Positions 1 to 8,035 are shown, counted from the stretch's first letter. The stretch is DNA of 12,636 bases from an uncultured Actinomycetes bacterium (GCA_900313875.1 OMSY01000209.1:1-12636); one strand, 5' to 3'. Notes: a model not told the origin generated them from the letters alone. Made by a program: numbers and translations.

Positions 1-431
1 CCCTTGTTCTTGAAACCACGCTCGAGCGCGTACATGGCGCCACCGAGCATCTCACCGCCCTCGTCCTTGACACGGTACTTGACGGAGATGAGGCTCTCGG
101 CGTACTTGGTGGCGATACCGAACACACCGGTGATCCACATCCAGAAGATGGCACCCGGGCCACCTGCGAGCAGACCCGTGGCAACACCGACGATGTTACC
201 GGTACCGATGGTAGCGGCAAGCGCGGTCGTCAGCGCGCCGAACTGCGAAACGTCGCCTTCTGCATCCCCATCCGCTTTGGAGACGGACAGCTTGATAGCC
301 GTTCCGATCTTGCGCTGGATGAACTTGGTGCGGAAGGTCGCAAACAGATGCGTGCCGAGCAGCAGCACGATCATGGCCCAACCCCATACGAATGAGTCGA
401 CCGCATCGACGATGTTTGCAAATGTCTCCAT
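1..431 (-). CDS. Sodium:alanine symporter family protein (AGCS), N-terminal part
   Basis: The reading frame opens with ATG at 431 and continues to the window edge without a stop, giving the first 143 residues of a protein that is cut off here. The chain has a first hydrophobic helix at about residues 14-33, a charged cytoplasmic loop, then a conserved stretch at about 64-113 containing ATIGTGNIVGVATGL and GGPGAIFWMWITG. These are the signature segments of the alanine or glycine:cation symporter family, whose members import small neutral amino acids with Na+ across the cytoplasmic membrane. Family proteins are usually about 450-500 residues, so roughly two thirds is missing. The start is well supported by the Shine-Dalgarno AAAGGAGGG at 435-443. 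The gene is divergent from the small membrane protein gene at 760. The substrate cannot be fixed from this fragment. Confidence 0.93.
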   Translation of the reverse strand, partial: METFANIVDAVDSFVWGWAMIVLLLGTHLFATFRTKFIQRKIGTAIKLSVSKADGDAEGDVSQFGALTTALAATIGTGNIVGVATGLLAGGPGAIFWMWITGVFGIATKYAESLISVKYRVKDEGGEMLGGAMYALERGFKNK

Positions 432-434
432 AAT

Positions 435-443
435 CCCTCCTTT
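435..443 (-). promoter_or_regulatory. Ribosome binding site of the AGCS symporter gene
   Basis: On the minus strand AAAGGAGGG lies a few bases before the ATG at 431. It is close to the ideal anti-16S complement and fixes the start. Confidence 0.8.
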
Positions 444-534
444 GCGAAATCATGCCTGCGCACTCCTCATGCGCACCCCGGACACGAAACCGCATCGACA
501 GTGCCCCGCTCTACCTCTGCAGGGCGATGGAAGA

Positions 535-540
535 ATTATA
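535..540 (-). promoter_or_regulatory. Probable -10 element of the symporter promoter
   Basis: The minus strand reads TATAAT here, a perfect sigma70-type -10 hexamer in a GC-rich region. No good -35 is seen at 17 bp (CATCAT), so the match rests on the -10 alone. Transcription would begin near 528 and leave a leader of about 97 nt. Confidence 0.5.
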
Positions 541-716
541 CGGAACCATGCAACCATATGATGGCTTGATGGCGATAAGTTAACGTCTTCGAAACAGGAG
601 AGACCGCAAACGGGAGGTTTTCAACAGCAATTGACCGTTCCCTTCTCCCTTTCCGCTATCAGGCGCTGGATTCCCGGACCGCGATGCACCCACGGGACTC
701 GAGAACACCACCAGGA

Positions 717-725
717 TGCTATACT
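717..725 (+). promoter_or_regulatory. Extended -10 promoter of the 61-residue membrane protein gene
   Basis: TGC followed by TATACT at 720-725 forms an extended -10 element. The -35 position (around 697-702) has no good match, which is common for extended -10 promoters. Transcription would start near 731, giving a leader of about 28 nt. Confidence 0.55.
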
Positions 726-742
726 GCTCTGAGTCAACCGAC

Positions 743-750
743 GGAGGAGG
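743..750 (+). promoter_or_regulatory. Ribosome binding site GGAGGAGG with overlapping small hairpin
   Basis: GGAGGAGG lies 9 nt before the ATG at 760 and decides the start. Its second half pairs with the bases just before the ATG: GAGGT (747-751), loop CCT, ACCTC (755-759). The first GGAGG stays free. Confidence 0.65.
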
Positions 751-759
751 TCCTACCTC

Positions 760-945
760 ATGCTCGTGCGCAACATCGGCATCCTGGTCATCGCCTTCCA
801 GTTCTTCCAGGTGCTCCTGCAATACCAGAAAGGCGGATTGGGTTCCTTCGCGACGATGGGTACCTGGCACACGATATCGTTCTGGGCACCGCTGGCCCTC
901 GGCATCGTCCTCATCGCGGCCGGCATCCGGCAGATGCGAGGCTGA
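760..945 (+). CDS. Small two-helix membrane protein, unknown function
   Basis: This 61-residue protein is not one I recognise. It has two hydrophobic segments, about residues 5-20 (GILVIAFQFFQVLLQ) and 39-56 (SFWAPLALGIVLIAAG), joined by a glycine-rich polar turn, and ends in the basic tail IRQMRG. This predicts a hairpin in the cytoplasmic membrane with both ends probably on the same side. That it is a real gene is supported by a strong Shine-Dalgarno 9 nt upstream, an extended -10 promoter just before it, and hairpins after it. It is transcribed alone, divergent from the symporter and convergent with groEL. It could be a free-standing lineage-specific protein, a helper of the neighbouring transporter or a toxin-like peptide. 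The sequence does not decide between these. Confidence 0.72.
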   Translation: MLVRNIGILVIAFQFFQVLLQYQKGGLGSFATMGTWHTISFWAPLALGIVLIAAGIRQMRG

Positions 946-971
946 TGTCGCCGGCACATCGGTCGATCGGT

Positions 972-1005
972 AGATGGCATGCTTCCACGGAACAGCGTGC
1001 CATCT
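972..1005. other. Imperfect hairpin after the small membrane protein gene
   Basis: AGATGGCA (972-979) pairs with TGCCATCT (998-1005). The interior allows further pairs (GC with GC, TTC with GAA) around a CACG loop. There is no T-run on the plus strand after it, so it is at best a weak terminator or a 3'-end protecting structure. Confidence 0.45.
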
Positions 1006-1024
1006 CTCCATAACGGGAAAGCAG

Positions 1025-1055
1025 AGGAGGTGCGCCACATCGTGGCGCACCTCCT
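1025..1055. terminator. Probable terminator between convergent genes (groEL and small membrane protein)
   Basis: AGGAGGTGCGCCAC (1025-1038) and GTGGCGCACCTCCT (1042-1055) form a perfect 14-bp stem with an ATC loop. On the minus strand it follows groEL by about 70 nt and is followed by CTGCTTTCCC. On the plus strand it is followed by GTCTT. The stem is very stable but both T-tracts are short, so a bidirectional terminator is likely but not certain. Confidence 0.6.
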
Positions 1056-1068
1056 GTCTTCGCAACCA

Positions 1069-1085
1069 GAACCGTCGAGCGGTTC
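1069..1085. other. Short hairpin downstream of groEL
   Basis: GAACCG (1069-1074), loop TCGAG, CGGTTC (1080-1085) is a perfect 6-bp stem between the groEL stop and the longer terminator-like hairpin. Confidence 0.35.
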
Positions 1086-1124
1086 CCGAGTCGTGTTGCG
1101 TATGGTCCCGAAAAGGGGAACGGC

Positions 1125-3088
<1,964 letters not shown>

Positions 3089-3145
3089 CGAATCTGCCTT
3101 CCTTTCATATGTCCTGCCGTGCTTGTCATGCATCGTTGAAGGTGT

Positions 3146-3172
3146 TTGGCACTCTCGAGGGCAGAGTGCCAA
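3146..3172. promoter_or_regulatory. CIRCE operator (HrcA binding site) of groESL
   Basis: TTGGCACTC, nine spacer bases, GAGTGCCAA is a perfect inverted repeat of the CIRCE type (consensus TTAGCACTC-N9-GAGTGCTAA). It lies right after the predicted transcription start and inside the groES leader. In known systems the HrcA repressor binds here and releases after heat shock. The hrcA gene is not in the window. Confidence 0.95.
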
Positions 3173-3181
3173 CGCCTCAGC

Positions 3182-3210
3182 ACTATACGCACGCATACGG
3201 GTCAGTTCAA
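3182..3210 (-). promoter_or_regulatory. groESL promoter
   Basis: The minus strand has TTGAAC (-35, 3205-3210), exactly 17 bp, then TATAGT (-10, 3182-3187). Transcription would start near 3175, directly before the CIRCE element, which is the classic position for HrcA repression of a housekeeping sigma promoter. Confidence 0.85.
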
Positions 3211-3244
3211 CCTCTGTAACGGTTTTGTCATACATGTTTTCTAT

Positions 3245-3270
3245 CAATGGAAGACTTAGATTTCCCATTG
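3245..3270. repeat. 26-bp imperfect palindrome upstream of the groESL promoter
   Basis: CAATGG (3245-3250) and CCATTG (3265-3270) are perfect arms, and the AT-rich centre is partly symmetric. It lies between the end of tsaD and the groESL -35. It could be a regulator site or a 3' hairpin of the tsa mRNA. There is no T-run to call a terminator. Confidence 0.35.
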
Positions 3271-3328
3271 GAGCAGGATGCGGCGCAGGCAGGATACCCC
3301 GCGGGACAGCCGGCACCCCTCAGGAGCA

Positions 3329-5722
3329 TCAGTAGGGTTCGTCAAGCGCGGCATGCGCACGGGCGTCGAACCCCATGTCCGCGAACCTCCCCGCACGGAA
3401 GCGCTCGAGCGCGACGAGCGCGATCATCCCCGCGTTGTCGGTGCAGGCACCGGGGGGCGGCAGGGTGACACGTATGCCCTCGCTCTCCAAGGCCTCCACG
3501 AACGCCTGACGGAGGGCGGGGTTGGCCGCGACGCCCCCGCCGATGCAGAACTCCCCGGCACCGGTCATCTCCAGCGCGGTGAGCGCCTTGGCCACCTGCA
3601 CGTCGATGACCGCCTGCTGGAACGATGCGGCGAGGTCGTGCAGGTCGATCGCACGGTGTTCGCGCTCCGCCTCCTGTATGTAGGTGATGACGGCGGTCTT
3701 GAGGCCGGACAGCGAGAACATGAGGTCACCGCTGCGCATCATGGCGCGGGGGAACGCGATGGCATCCGGGTCGCCCGTCTCGGCGAGCCTGCTGATGATC
3801 GGGCCACCCGGGTACCCGAGCCCAAGCGCCTTCGCGACCTTGTCGAACGCCTCGCCCGCCGCATCATCGAGCGTCTGCCCCAGCGTGACGTAATCGCCCC
3901 AGCCACGCACGTGCACGAGCATCGTGTGGCCACCGCTCACGAGCAGGGCGACCATCGGCGGCTCGATGTCGGGACGGATGAGCCGGTTGGCATAGAGATG
4001 GCCCTCGAGATGGTTGACCTCGATGACCGGCAGGCCGCACGCCCAGGCAAGCCCCTTGGCAAAGGCCACCCCGACCACGAGCGCCCCCACGAGACCGGGG
4101 CAGGAGGTGACCGCGATGGCGGAGAGGTCGGAGAAGTCGAGGAGCTCATCGCCGATCTCGCGTCCCGCCACGTGCAGGGCCTCCTCGGCGACACCCACGA
4201 TGGCCTCGACATGCTTCCGTGAGGCGATCTCGGGAACGACGCCCCCGAAACGGGCATGGAAATCCACCTGGCTGGCGATGATGTCGGAACAGAGCCGTCC
4301 CGTCCCATCGATCACGGAAGCGGCGGTCTCATCGCACGACGACTCGATGGCGAGGATGAGCGGCTTGTGCTCCGCATGACGCTCGTGCCGGTCCCGCGCA
4401 TCCTTGAGCCGCATGCCCGCGACCATGGCGGCCCCCGCCTCCTCGGAGGCGCCCTCCTCCAACCGACCAGGATCGGTGAGCGGGAGCGGTGCACTCATGA
4501 TGAGGGCGTTCATGCCCCCGGGATAGTAGCGCGGACGGATACCTTCGGCGACAAGCCCCATCTTGAGATAGAGCTGCTGGGCTGCGAGGTTGTTCTCCCG
4601 CACCTCGAGCGTCATGGACGAGGCGCCGAGGTCGAGCGCATCATGGGTGAGGCGGAGCAGCAGGCGCTGTGCGATGCCCCGATGCTGATGCCCGGGAGCG
4701 ACCGCGATGTCGAGCAGCTGCATCTGCCCGTCGACGACCCATCCGCCCGCGTAACCGACGATCTCCCCGTCCTCGGCAGCGACCCACCAGATGCGGCCGG
4801 CCTGCTCGAACTCGTCCTCGAACATGCCGATGCTCCAGGCATCGGCAGCCGCCTCATCGCAGAAGACCTCCTTCTCGATGGCAGCCACGTAGGGGACGTC
4901 GTTGCGCGAGAGCGGACGGAGGATGAGTCCCTCCTTCGCCAGCGCATCGGCGACACCGCTCCTGGGCAGGAACCCCTCCGCGCCGATGCGCTTGCGCTCG
5001 TTCTCCTCCGCATCGGACAGACGCGTGTACAACGGCAGCAGCGCCGAGGGGTCACCGCTGTCGAGCATGTTCTCGCGAAGGGCAGCGCAATACGCCTCGA
5101 TGAGCCCTTCCCCGTCGATGAAGACCTCGTCATCCGCGGCGCAGCGCAGGAGGTCGGACCTGCCCGATGCCCCGAAGGTGTCCTCGACGACGGTCCGGTA
5201 CCTGAGCAGGCCATCGCCCGTGACGAACAGGGGCCTGCGTGCGCCATCTGCCCAGGCCATGGCGACAGGCCCTGCCTTCGAGACGATGTCTGCGCCGAGG
5301 CGCTGCGGTCCCTCCTCCCCCACCACGTAGGAGACCGGATAGACCTCACCCCGCATGGCATCGCCGATCACCCCGAGCTCGCCACGGTATCCGCCGCGAT
5401 GCACCTTCCATGCGAGGGCATCGAGCGTCGATACCCCGTGCAACGGCACATGCAACCCCGTCGCCACGCCCTTGGCCGTCGCGATGCCGATGCGCACGCC
5501 GGTGAACGACCCGGGACCACGCCCGCATACGACGCATCCGATATCGGTCGGCTTGCACCCGCATCGCGCGAGCAGGTCATCTACCCGCTGCACGAGTTCG
5601 GTGTTGGCGCGTCTCGGGGCAAGTGCGTCCCCGCTCCCCAGCATCCGGTACCCGTCGGCACCCACCTCCGCGAGGGCGCAGGCGAGCATCGGTGTCGAGG
5701 TGTCGAACGCGAGCACGAGCAT
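3329..5722 (-). CDS. TsaB-RimI-TsaD fusion: tRNA threonylcarbamoyladenosine synthesis and N-alpha-acetyltransferase
   Basis: One 797-residue chain joins three proteins that are usually separate. Residues 1-250 are TsaB (FDTST near the start, GRGPGSFTGVRIG at 67-79). Residues 265-413 are a RimI-type GNAT acetyltransferase with acetyl-CoA loop QHRGIA at 346-351, LEVRENN and the Tyr of LYLKMG at 385. A polar linker covers about 414-453. Residues 454-797 are TsaD with AIESSCDETAA, the metal ligands His571 and His575 in NHLEGH, LVSGGHT, GEAFDKVAK and Asp762 in CTDNAGM. TsaB and TsaD with TsaE transfer threonylcarbamoyl to A37 of tRNA. RimI acetylates protein N-termini, classically ribosomal protein S18. 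The ATG at 5722 begins the conserved TsaB N-terminus and lies 2 nt after the tsaE stop, so an upstream extension is unlikely. All three active sites look intact. Confidence 0.95.
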   Translation of the reverse strand: MLVLAFDTSTPMLACALAEVGADGYRMLGSGDALAPRRANTELVQRVDDLLARCGCKPTDIGCVVCGRGPGSFTGVRIGIATAKGVATGLHVPLHGVSTLDALAWKVHRGGYRGELGVIGDAMRGEVYPVSYVVGEEGPQRLGADIVSKAGPVAMAWADGARRPLFVTGDGLLRYRTVVEDTFGASGRSDLLRCAADDEVFIDGEGLIEAYCAALRENMLDSGDPSALLPLYTRLSDAEENERKRIGAEGFLPRSGVADALAKEGLILRPLSRNDVPYVAAIEKEVFCDEAAADAWSIGMFEDEFEQAGRIWWVAAEDGEIVGYAGGWVVDGQMQLLDIAVAPGHQHRGIAQRLLLRLTHDALDLGASSMTLEVRENNLAAQQLYLKMGLVAEGIRPRYYPGGMNALIMSAPLPLTDPGRLEEGASEEAGAAMVAGMRLKDARDRHERHAEHKPLILAIESSCDETAASVIDGTGRLCSDIIASQVDFHARFGGVVPEIASRKHVEAIVGVAEEALHVAGREIGDELLDFSDLSAIAVTSCPGLVGALVVGVAFAKGLAWACGLPVIEVNHLEGHLYANRLIRPDIEPPMVALLVSGGHTMLVHVRGWGDYVTLGQTLDDAAGEAFDKVAKALGLGYPGGPIISRLAETGDPDAIAFPRAMMRSGDLMFSLSGLKTAVITYIQEAEREHRAIDLHDLAASFQQAVIDVQVAKALTALEMTGAGEFCIGGGVAANPALRQAFVEALESEGIRVTLPPPGACTDNAGMIALVALERFRAGRFADMGFDARAHAALDEPY
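4438..4443 (-). promoter_or_regulatory. Possible internal ribosome binding site for a free TsaD
   Basis: On the minus strand AGGAGG lies 11 nt before an in-frame ATG at 4426 (residue 433 of the fusion), at the end of the RimI-TsaD linker. Initiation there would yield a 365-residue stand-alone TsaD, a normal length. The same bases can form GCCTCC-TC-GGAGGC, which might limit access. This is inference only. Confidence 0.3.
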
Positions 5723-5724
5723 GG

Positions 5725-6228
5725 TCACACCCCCTCGGACGGCTGGTCGACCTCGAGACCGAGGGCATGCGCAGCTTCCTGGAGCGCATCGACGAGGACC
5801 TGCGTCCGCGCATCCGAAGGGATGCATTCCAACATGCGCTCCCTGTCATCGACGAGGGTGAACGAGACCGTGAGGTGCTCTTCGGGAAGCATCTCGGGAA
5901 ACCGGTCACCCCATTCCATGACGCAGACCCCACCTGCCTCGAGCAGGTCATCATATCCGATGTCGATGAGGTCCGAGGGGTCATCGAGACGGTAGAGGTC
6001 GAAATGGAACAGGGGAAGACGGCCGGTGAGATACTCGGCGACGATCGTGAAGGTGGGACTCGTCACCGCATCATCGCTGCCCAAGCCCGCAGCCACGCCC
6101 TTGGTGAACTGCGTCTTGCCCGCACCGAGGTCGCCGCAGAGCACGATGCACGCACCCGCATCGACGACCTCCCCGAGCGCACGGCCCAGCGCGATGGTCT
6201 GCTCGATCGTATGCGTGCGAACCCTCAT
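5725..6228 (-). CDS. tsaE: tRNA threonylcarbamoyladenosine biosynthesis ATPase TsaE
   Basis: The 167-residue P-loop protein carries the Walker A motif GDLGAGKT at 32-39, TSPTFTIVAEY at 56-66, HFDLYRL at 75-81 and EWGDRFPEMLP at 105-115. All are typical of TsaE. It hydrolyses ATP and binds the TsaB-TsaD pair to reset it in the cytoplasm, so its position 2 nt before the TsaB-RimI-TsaD gene fits its job and suggests translational coupling. The ATG at 6228 was chosen because GGAGGGGAGG lies just upstream and the conserved protein begins there. A longer frame to 6501 would run through the upstream gene's promoter and has no family match. It is the first gene of a two-gene operon. Confidence 0.95.
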   Translation of the reverse strand: MRVRTHTIEQTIALGRALGEVVDAGACIVLCGDLGAGKTQFTKGVAAGLGSDDAVTSPTFTIVAEYLTGRLPLFHFDLYRLDDPSDLIDIGYDDLLEAGGVCVMEWGDRFPEMLPEEHLTVSFTLVDDRERMLECIPSDARTQVLVDALQEAAHALGLEVDQPSEGV

Positions 6229-6262
6229 CCCTGCCTCCCCTCCGTTCCGGTTCCGCTGCGTC

Positions 6263-6268
6263 ATTCTA
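6263..6268 (-). promoter_or_regulatory. Possible -10 element of the tsaE operon
   Basis: The minus strand reads TAGAAT about 35 nt before the tsaE start, with the ribosome binding site between. No convincing -35 is seen at 17 bp. The start site would be near 6256. Confidence 0.4.
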
Positions 6269-6333
6269 CACCCCCGCCACGCAGGCCGACCATCACACGT
6301 AGCCGAACGGGAACACGGGGGACATGCCAACCA

Positions 6334-6370
6334 TCCGACCCCTCGGACATCGCCCGAACCGTCTGACGGT
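6334..6370. repeat. Two short inverted repeats in the tsaE/patatin divergent gap
   Basis: TCCGA-CCCC-TCGGA (6334-6347) and ACCGTC-T-GACGGT (6358-6370) are perfect small inverted repeats. They lie upstream of the patatin promoter and could be operator sites. Chance occurrence in GC-rich DNA is also possible. Confidence 0.3.
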
Positions 6371-6398
6371 CCGCTATCGACGACCTCCCCGTCAACGG

Positions 6399-6407
6399 TG
6401 CTAGAAT
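6399..6407 (+). promoter_or_regulatory. Extended -10 promoter of the patatin-like gene
   Basis: TGC directly followed by TAGAAT (6402-6407) forms an extended -10. The -35 region is poor. Transcription would start near 6414, leaving a leader of only about 17 nt that contains AAGGAGGT at 6418-6425, five bases before the ATG. Confidence 0.55.
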
Positions 6408-6430
6408 CACGGGAGCCAAGGAGGTGGGCC

Positions 6431-7336
6431 ATGCCACACGATTCCGGACCCCTCGCAAGCAACATCTTCGACACCGCCCTCATCTTCGAGGGGGGCGGCA
6501 TGCGGGCAACCTACACGGCCGGCATGGTCTGCACGCTTCTCGAGAACGACCTCTTCTTCGACCAGGTATACGGGGTCTCAGCCGGGTCGAGTCACACCGT
6601 GAACTACCTGTCACGCGACATCCATCGTGCCAAGGCATCGTTCGTCGATCTCGTCACCGACCCGAACTACGGGGGGCTCGGCCACCTGCTCCTGGGCGAG
6701 GGCTGGTTCCATTCCCTCTACTGCTATCAGCAGGCAGGATTGCCCGATGGGTCCCTCCCCTTCGACTTCGACACGTTCAGACGCAACCCCGCCCATGCCT
6801 GCATCATCGGCTTCCAGCGCGACAGCGGGCAGTCGGTGTACTGGACCGAGGAGGACATGCCGACGCTCGACGCCCTCATGCGACGGGTACGCGCCTCGTC
6901 CTCGATGCCCTTCTTCATGCCGACCACCAACGTCGATGGCACCTATTACTACGACGGGGGTCTCGGCGAAGGTGCGGGGCTGTTGCTGCCCAAGGCACTG
7001 CAGGACGGGCACGAGCGCTTCTTCATCGTGCGGACCCGCCCGAGGTCCTACCGGAAATCACCTTCGGGCAACGGGACGAGAAGGTTGATGAAGCTCGGAT
7101 GCATCAAGATGCCCAGGCTCTATGATGCCTGGGAGAGCCGTTGGGCACGCTACAACGCGGTGCTCGACCAGGTCGAGGAGCTCGAGCGTCAGGGACGCGC
7201 CCTGGTCGTCTACCCTGAGAACATGCAGGTGAACAGCACCGAGGTCAACTTCGCGAAGCTGGACAGGGCCTTCGATGACGGCTACGACCAGGCGCAACGG
7301 GAGCTCGAGCGGTGGCGGGGGTTCCTGTTCCACTGA
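6431..7336 (+). CDS. Patatin-like phospholipase family protein, YjjU type
   Basis: The 301-residue protein has all parts of a patatin Ser-Asp hydrolase: the oxyanion-hole motif GGGMR at 21-25, the nucleophile elbow GVSAG with Ser50, and the catalytic Asp175 in DGGLGEG. The C-terminal part with FIVRTRPRSY (197-207) and the late VVYPENM (259-265) resembles the E. coli YjjU branch of the family. Such enzymes cleave acyl esters in lipids, but the substrate of this branch is not settled. There is no signal peptide or membrane helix, so a cytoplasmic enzyme is likely. The ATG at 6431 has AAGGAGGT upstream. It is transcribed alone on the plus strand between two minus-strand operons, which suggests insertion into an older cluster. 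Confidence 0.9.
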   Translation: MPHDSGPLASNIFDTALIFEGGGMRATYTAGMVCTLLENDLFFDQVYGVSAGSSHTVNYLSRDIHRAKASFVDLVTDPNYGGLGHLLLGEGWFHSLYCYQQAGLPDGSLPFDFDTFRRNPAHACIIGFQRDSGQSVYWTEEDMPTLDALMRRVRASSSMPFFMPTTNVDGTYYYDGGLGEGAGLLLPKALQDGHERFFIVRTRPRSYRKSPSGNGTRRLMKLGCIKMPRLYDAWESRWARYNAVLDQVEELERQGRALVVYPENMQVNSTEVNFAKLDRAFDDGYDQAQRELERWRGFLFH

Positions 7337-7369
7337 CACCGCCTGAAGGGGACACCGCCCGCTCAGCCC

Positions 7370-7394
7370 GATGGCCATCGTGACTCACCGGTGA
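7370..7394. repeat. Twin 10-bp palindromes in the patatin/udg convergent gap
   Basis: GATGGCCATC (7370-7379) and TCACCGGTGA (7385-7394) are both perfect palindromes, 5 bp apart, in the 116-nt gap between two gene ends. Neither has a loop or a T-run, so they are poor terminators. I see no other terminator in this gap. Confidence 0.4.
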
Positions 7395-7452
7395 ATGCAG
7401 CAGGGACACGGAACCGAACCGCCGACGCAGACCATCGAGCAGCTATCCGGAC

Positions 7453-8025
7453 TCAGCGGCCCCACATCTCCCTGATCTTCTCGAGAAGGTCGCCGAGCAT
7501 CGCGAAGTCCTTCTTGAGCACCTCGCGCTTCGAGGGGTCGTAGAGTGCTGCCGCCGGATGGTACATCGGGACGACGACGAACCTCCCCGCACGCTGCACG
7601 GTGCCATGGAGCCCGGTGATCCCCCGTTCGGTCTTGAGCACGAACTTGGTGGAGAAGTTCCCCAGGGTCACGAGCACATCGGGATGGATGGCACGGATCT
7701 GGTCGCGCAGGAACGGCACGCATTGCTCGATCTCCGCGACCTGCGGGTCACGGTTCCCAGGTGGGCGGCACTTGAGGATGTTCGCGATGAAGACCGACTC
7801 GCGGGTGAGCCCGGCCTCGGTGAGGAGCTCGTCCAGGAACTTGCCCGCAGCCCCCACGAACGGCTCGCCCTGCAGGTCCTCGTTCTTGCCCGGCGCCTCG
7901 CCGATGACCATCACGCGTGCATGTGGGTCACCGACCCCGAAGACGATGTTCGTACGCCCCTCGCAGAGCATGCAACGGCGGCAATCCCCCATCTGCGCGC
8001 GGACCTCATCGAGCGTCACGCCCAT
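7453..8025 (-). CDS. udg: Uracil-DNA glycosylase, family 4 (iron-sulfur type)
   Basis: This 190-residue protein cuts uracil from DNA as the first step of base excision repair. Family 4 signatures are clear: motif A GEAPGKNED at 42-50, GEPFVGAAGKFLDELL at 53-68, NILKCRPPGNRDP at 82-94 and YHPAA at 155-159. Four cysteines, C15, C18, C86 and C102, are placed to hold the [4Fe-4S] cluster of this family. The start at ATG 8025 (MGVTLDEV) is preferred over one at 8058, because the earlier one would overlap the end of alr and lacks a ribosome binding site, while GAGGGGG lies just before 8025. It follows alr by 10 nt and is the last gene of the glmS operon. Its presence inside this cell-wall cluster is not functionally explained. 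Confidence 0.93.
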   Translation of the reverse strand: MGVTLDEVRAQMGDCRRCMLCEGRTNIVFGVGDPHARVMVIGEAPGKNEDLQGEPFVGAAGKFLDELLTEAGLTRESVFIANILKCRPPGNRDPQVAEIEQCVPFLRDQIRAIHPDVLVTLGNFSTKFVLKTERGITGLHGTVQRAGRFVVVPMYHPAAALYDPSKREVLKKDFAMLGDLLEKIREMWGR

Positions 8026-8035
8026 AGGAACCCCC

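Larger units (their letters stand above)
432..759. other. Divergent intergenic region, no gene seen
   Basis: About 330 bases separate the symporter start from the start of the small membrane protein gene. They hold the -10 and ribosome binding site of the symporter, the promoter of the plus-strand gene, and two copies of the palindrome TGCGCA at 457-462 and 470-475. Reading frames that cross this region lack ribosome binding sites and recognisable protein sequence. I see no RNA gene here. Confidence 0.6.

Noticed and set aside
631..659. TTGACC as a -35 for the small membrane protein gene
   Set aside because: No acceptable -10 follows at 16-18 bp. The extended -10 at 717-725 fits better.
3089..3316. 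N-terminal extension of GroES to 171 residues
   Set aside because: It would translate through the promoter and the CIRCE operator, and GroES proteins start at the MNLKPLGDR segment, which has its own ribosome binding site.
5723..5827. Upstream extension of the TsaB-RimI-TsaD protein
   Set aside because: The extra 35 residues overlap the end of tsaE in another frame and look nothing like TsaB.
4256..5995. 579-residue open frame on the plus strand
   Set aside because: It lies antisense to the TsaB-RimI-TsaD gene and mirrors its codon bias in GC-rich DNA. It has no ribosome binding site and no recognisable protein sequence.
6026..6430. N-terminal extension of the patatin-like protein
   Set aside because: It would be antisense to tsaE and read through the promoter. 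The strong ribosome binding site is at 6418-6425.
7336..7361. Direct repeat GACACCGCC after the patatin stop
   Set aside because: Two 9-base copies close together in GC-rich DNA are expected by chance and have no associated feature.
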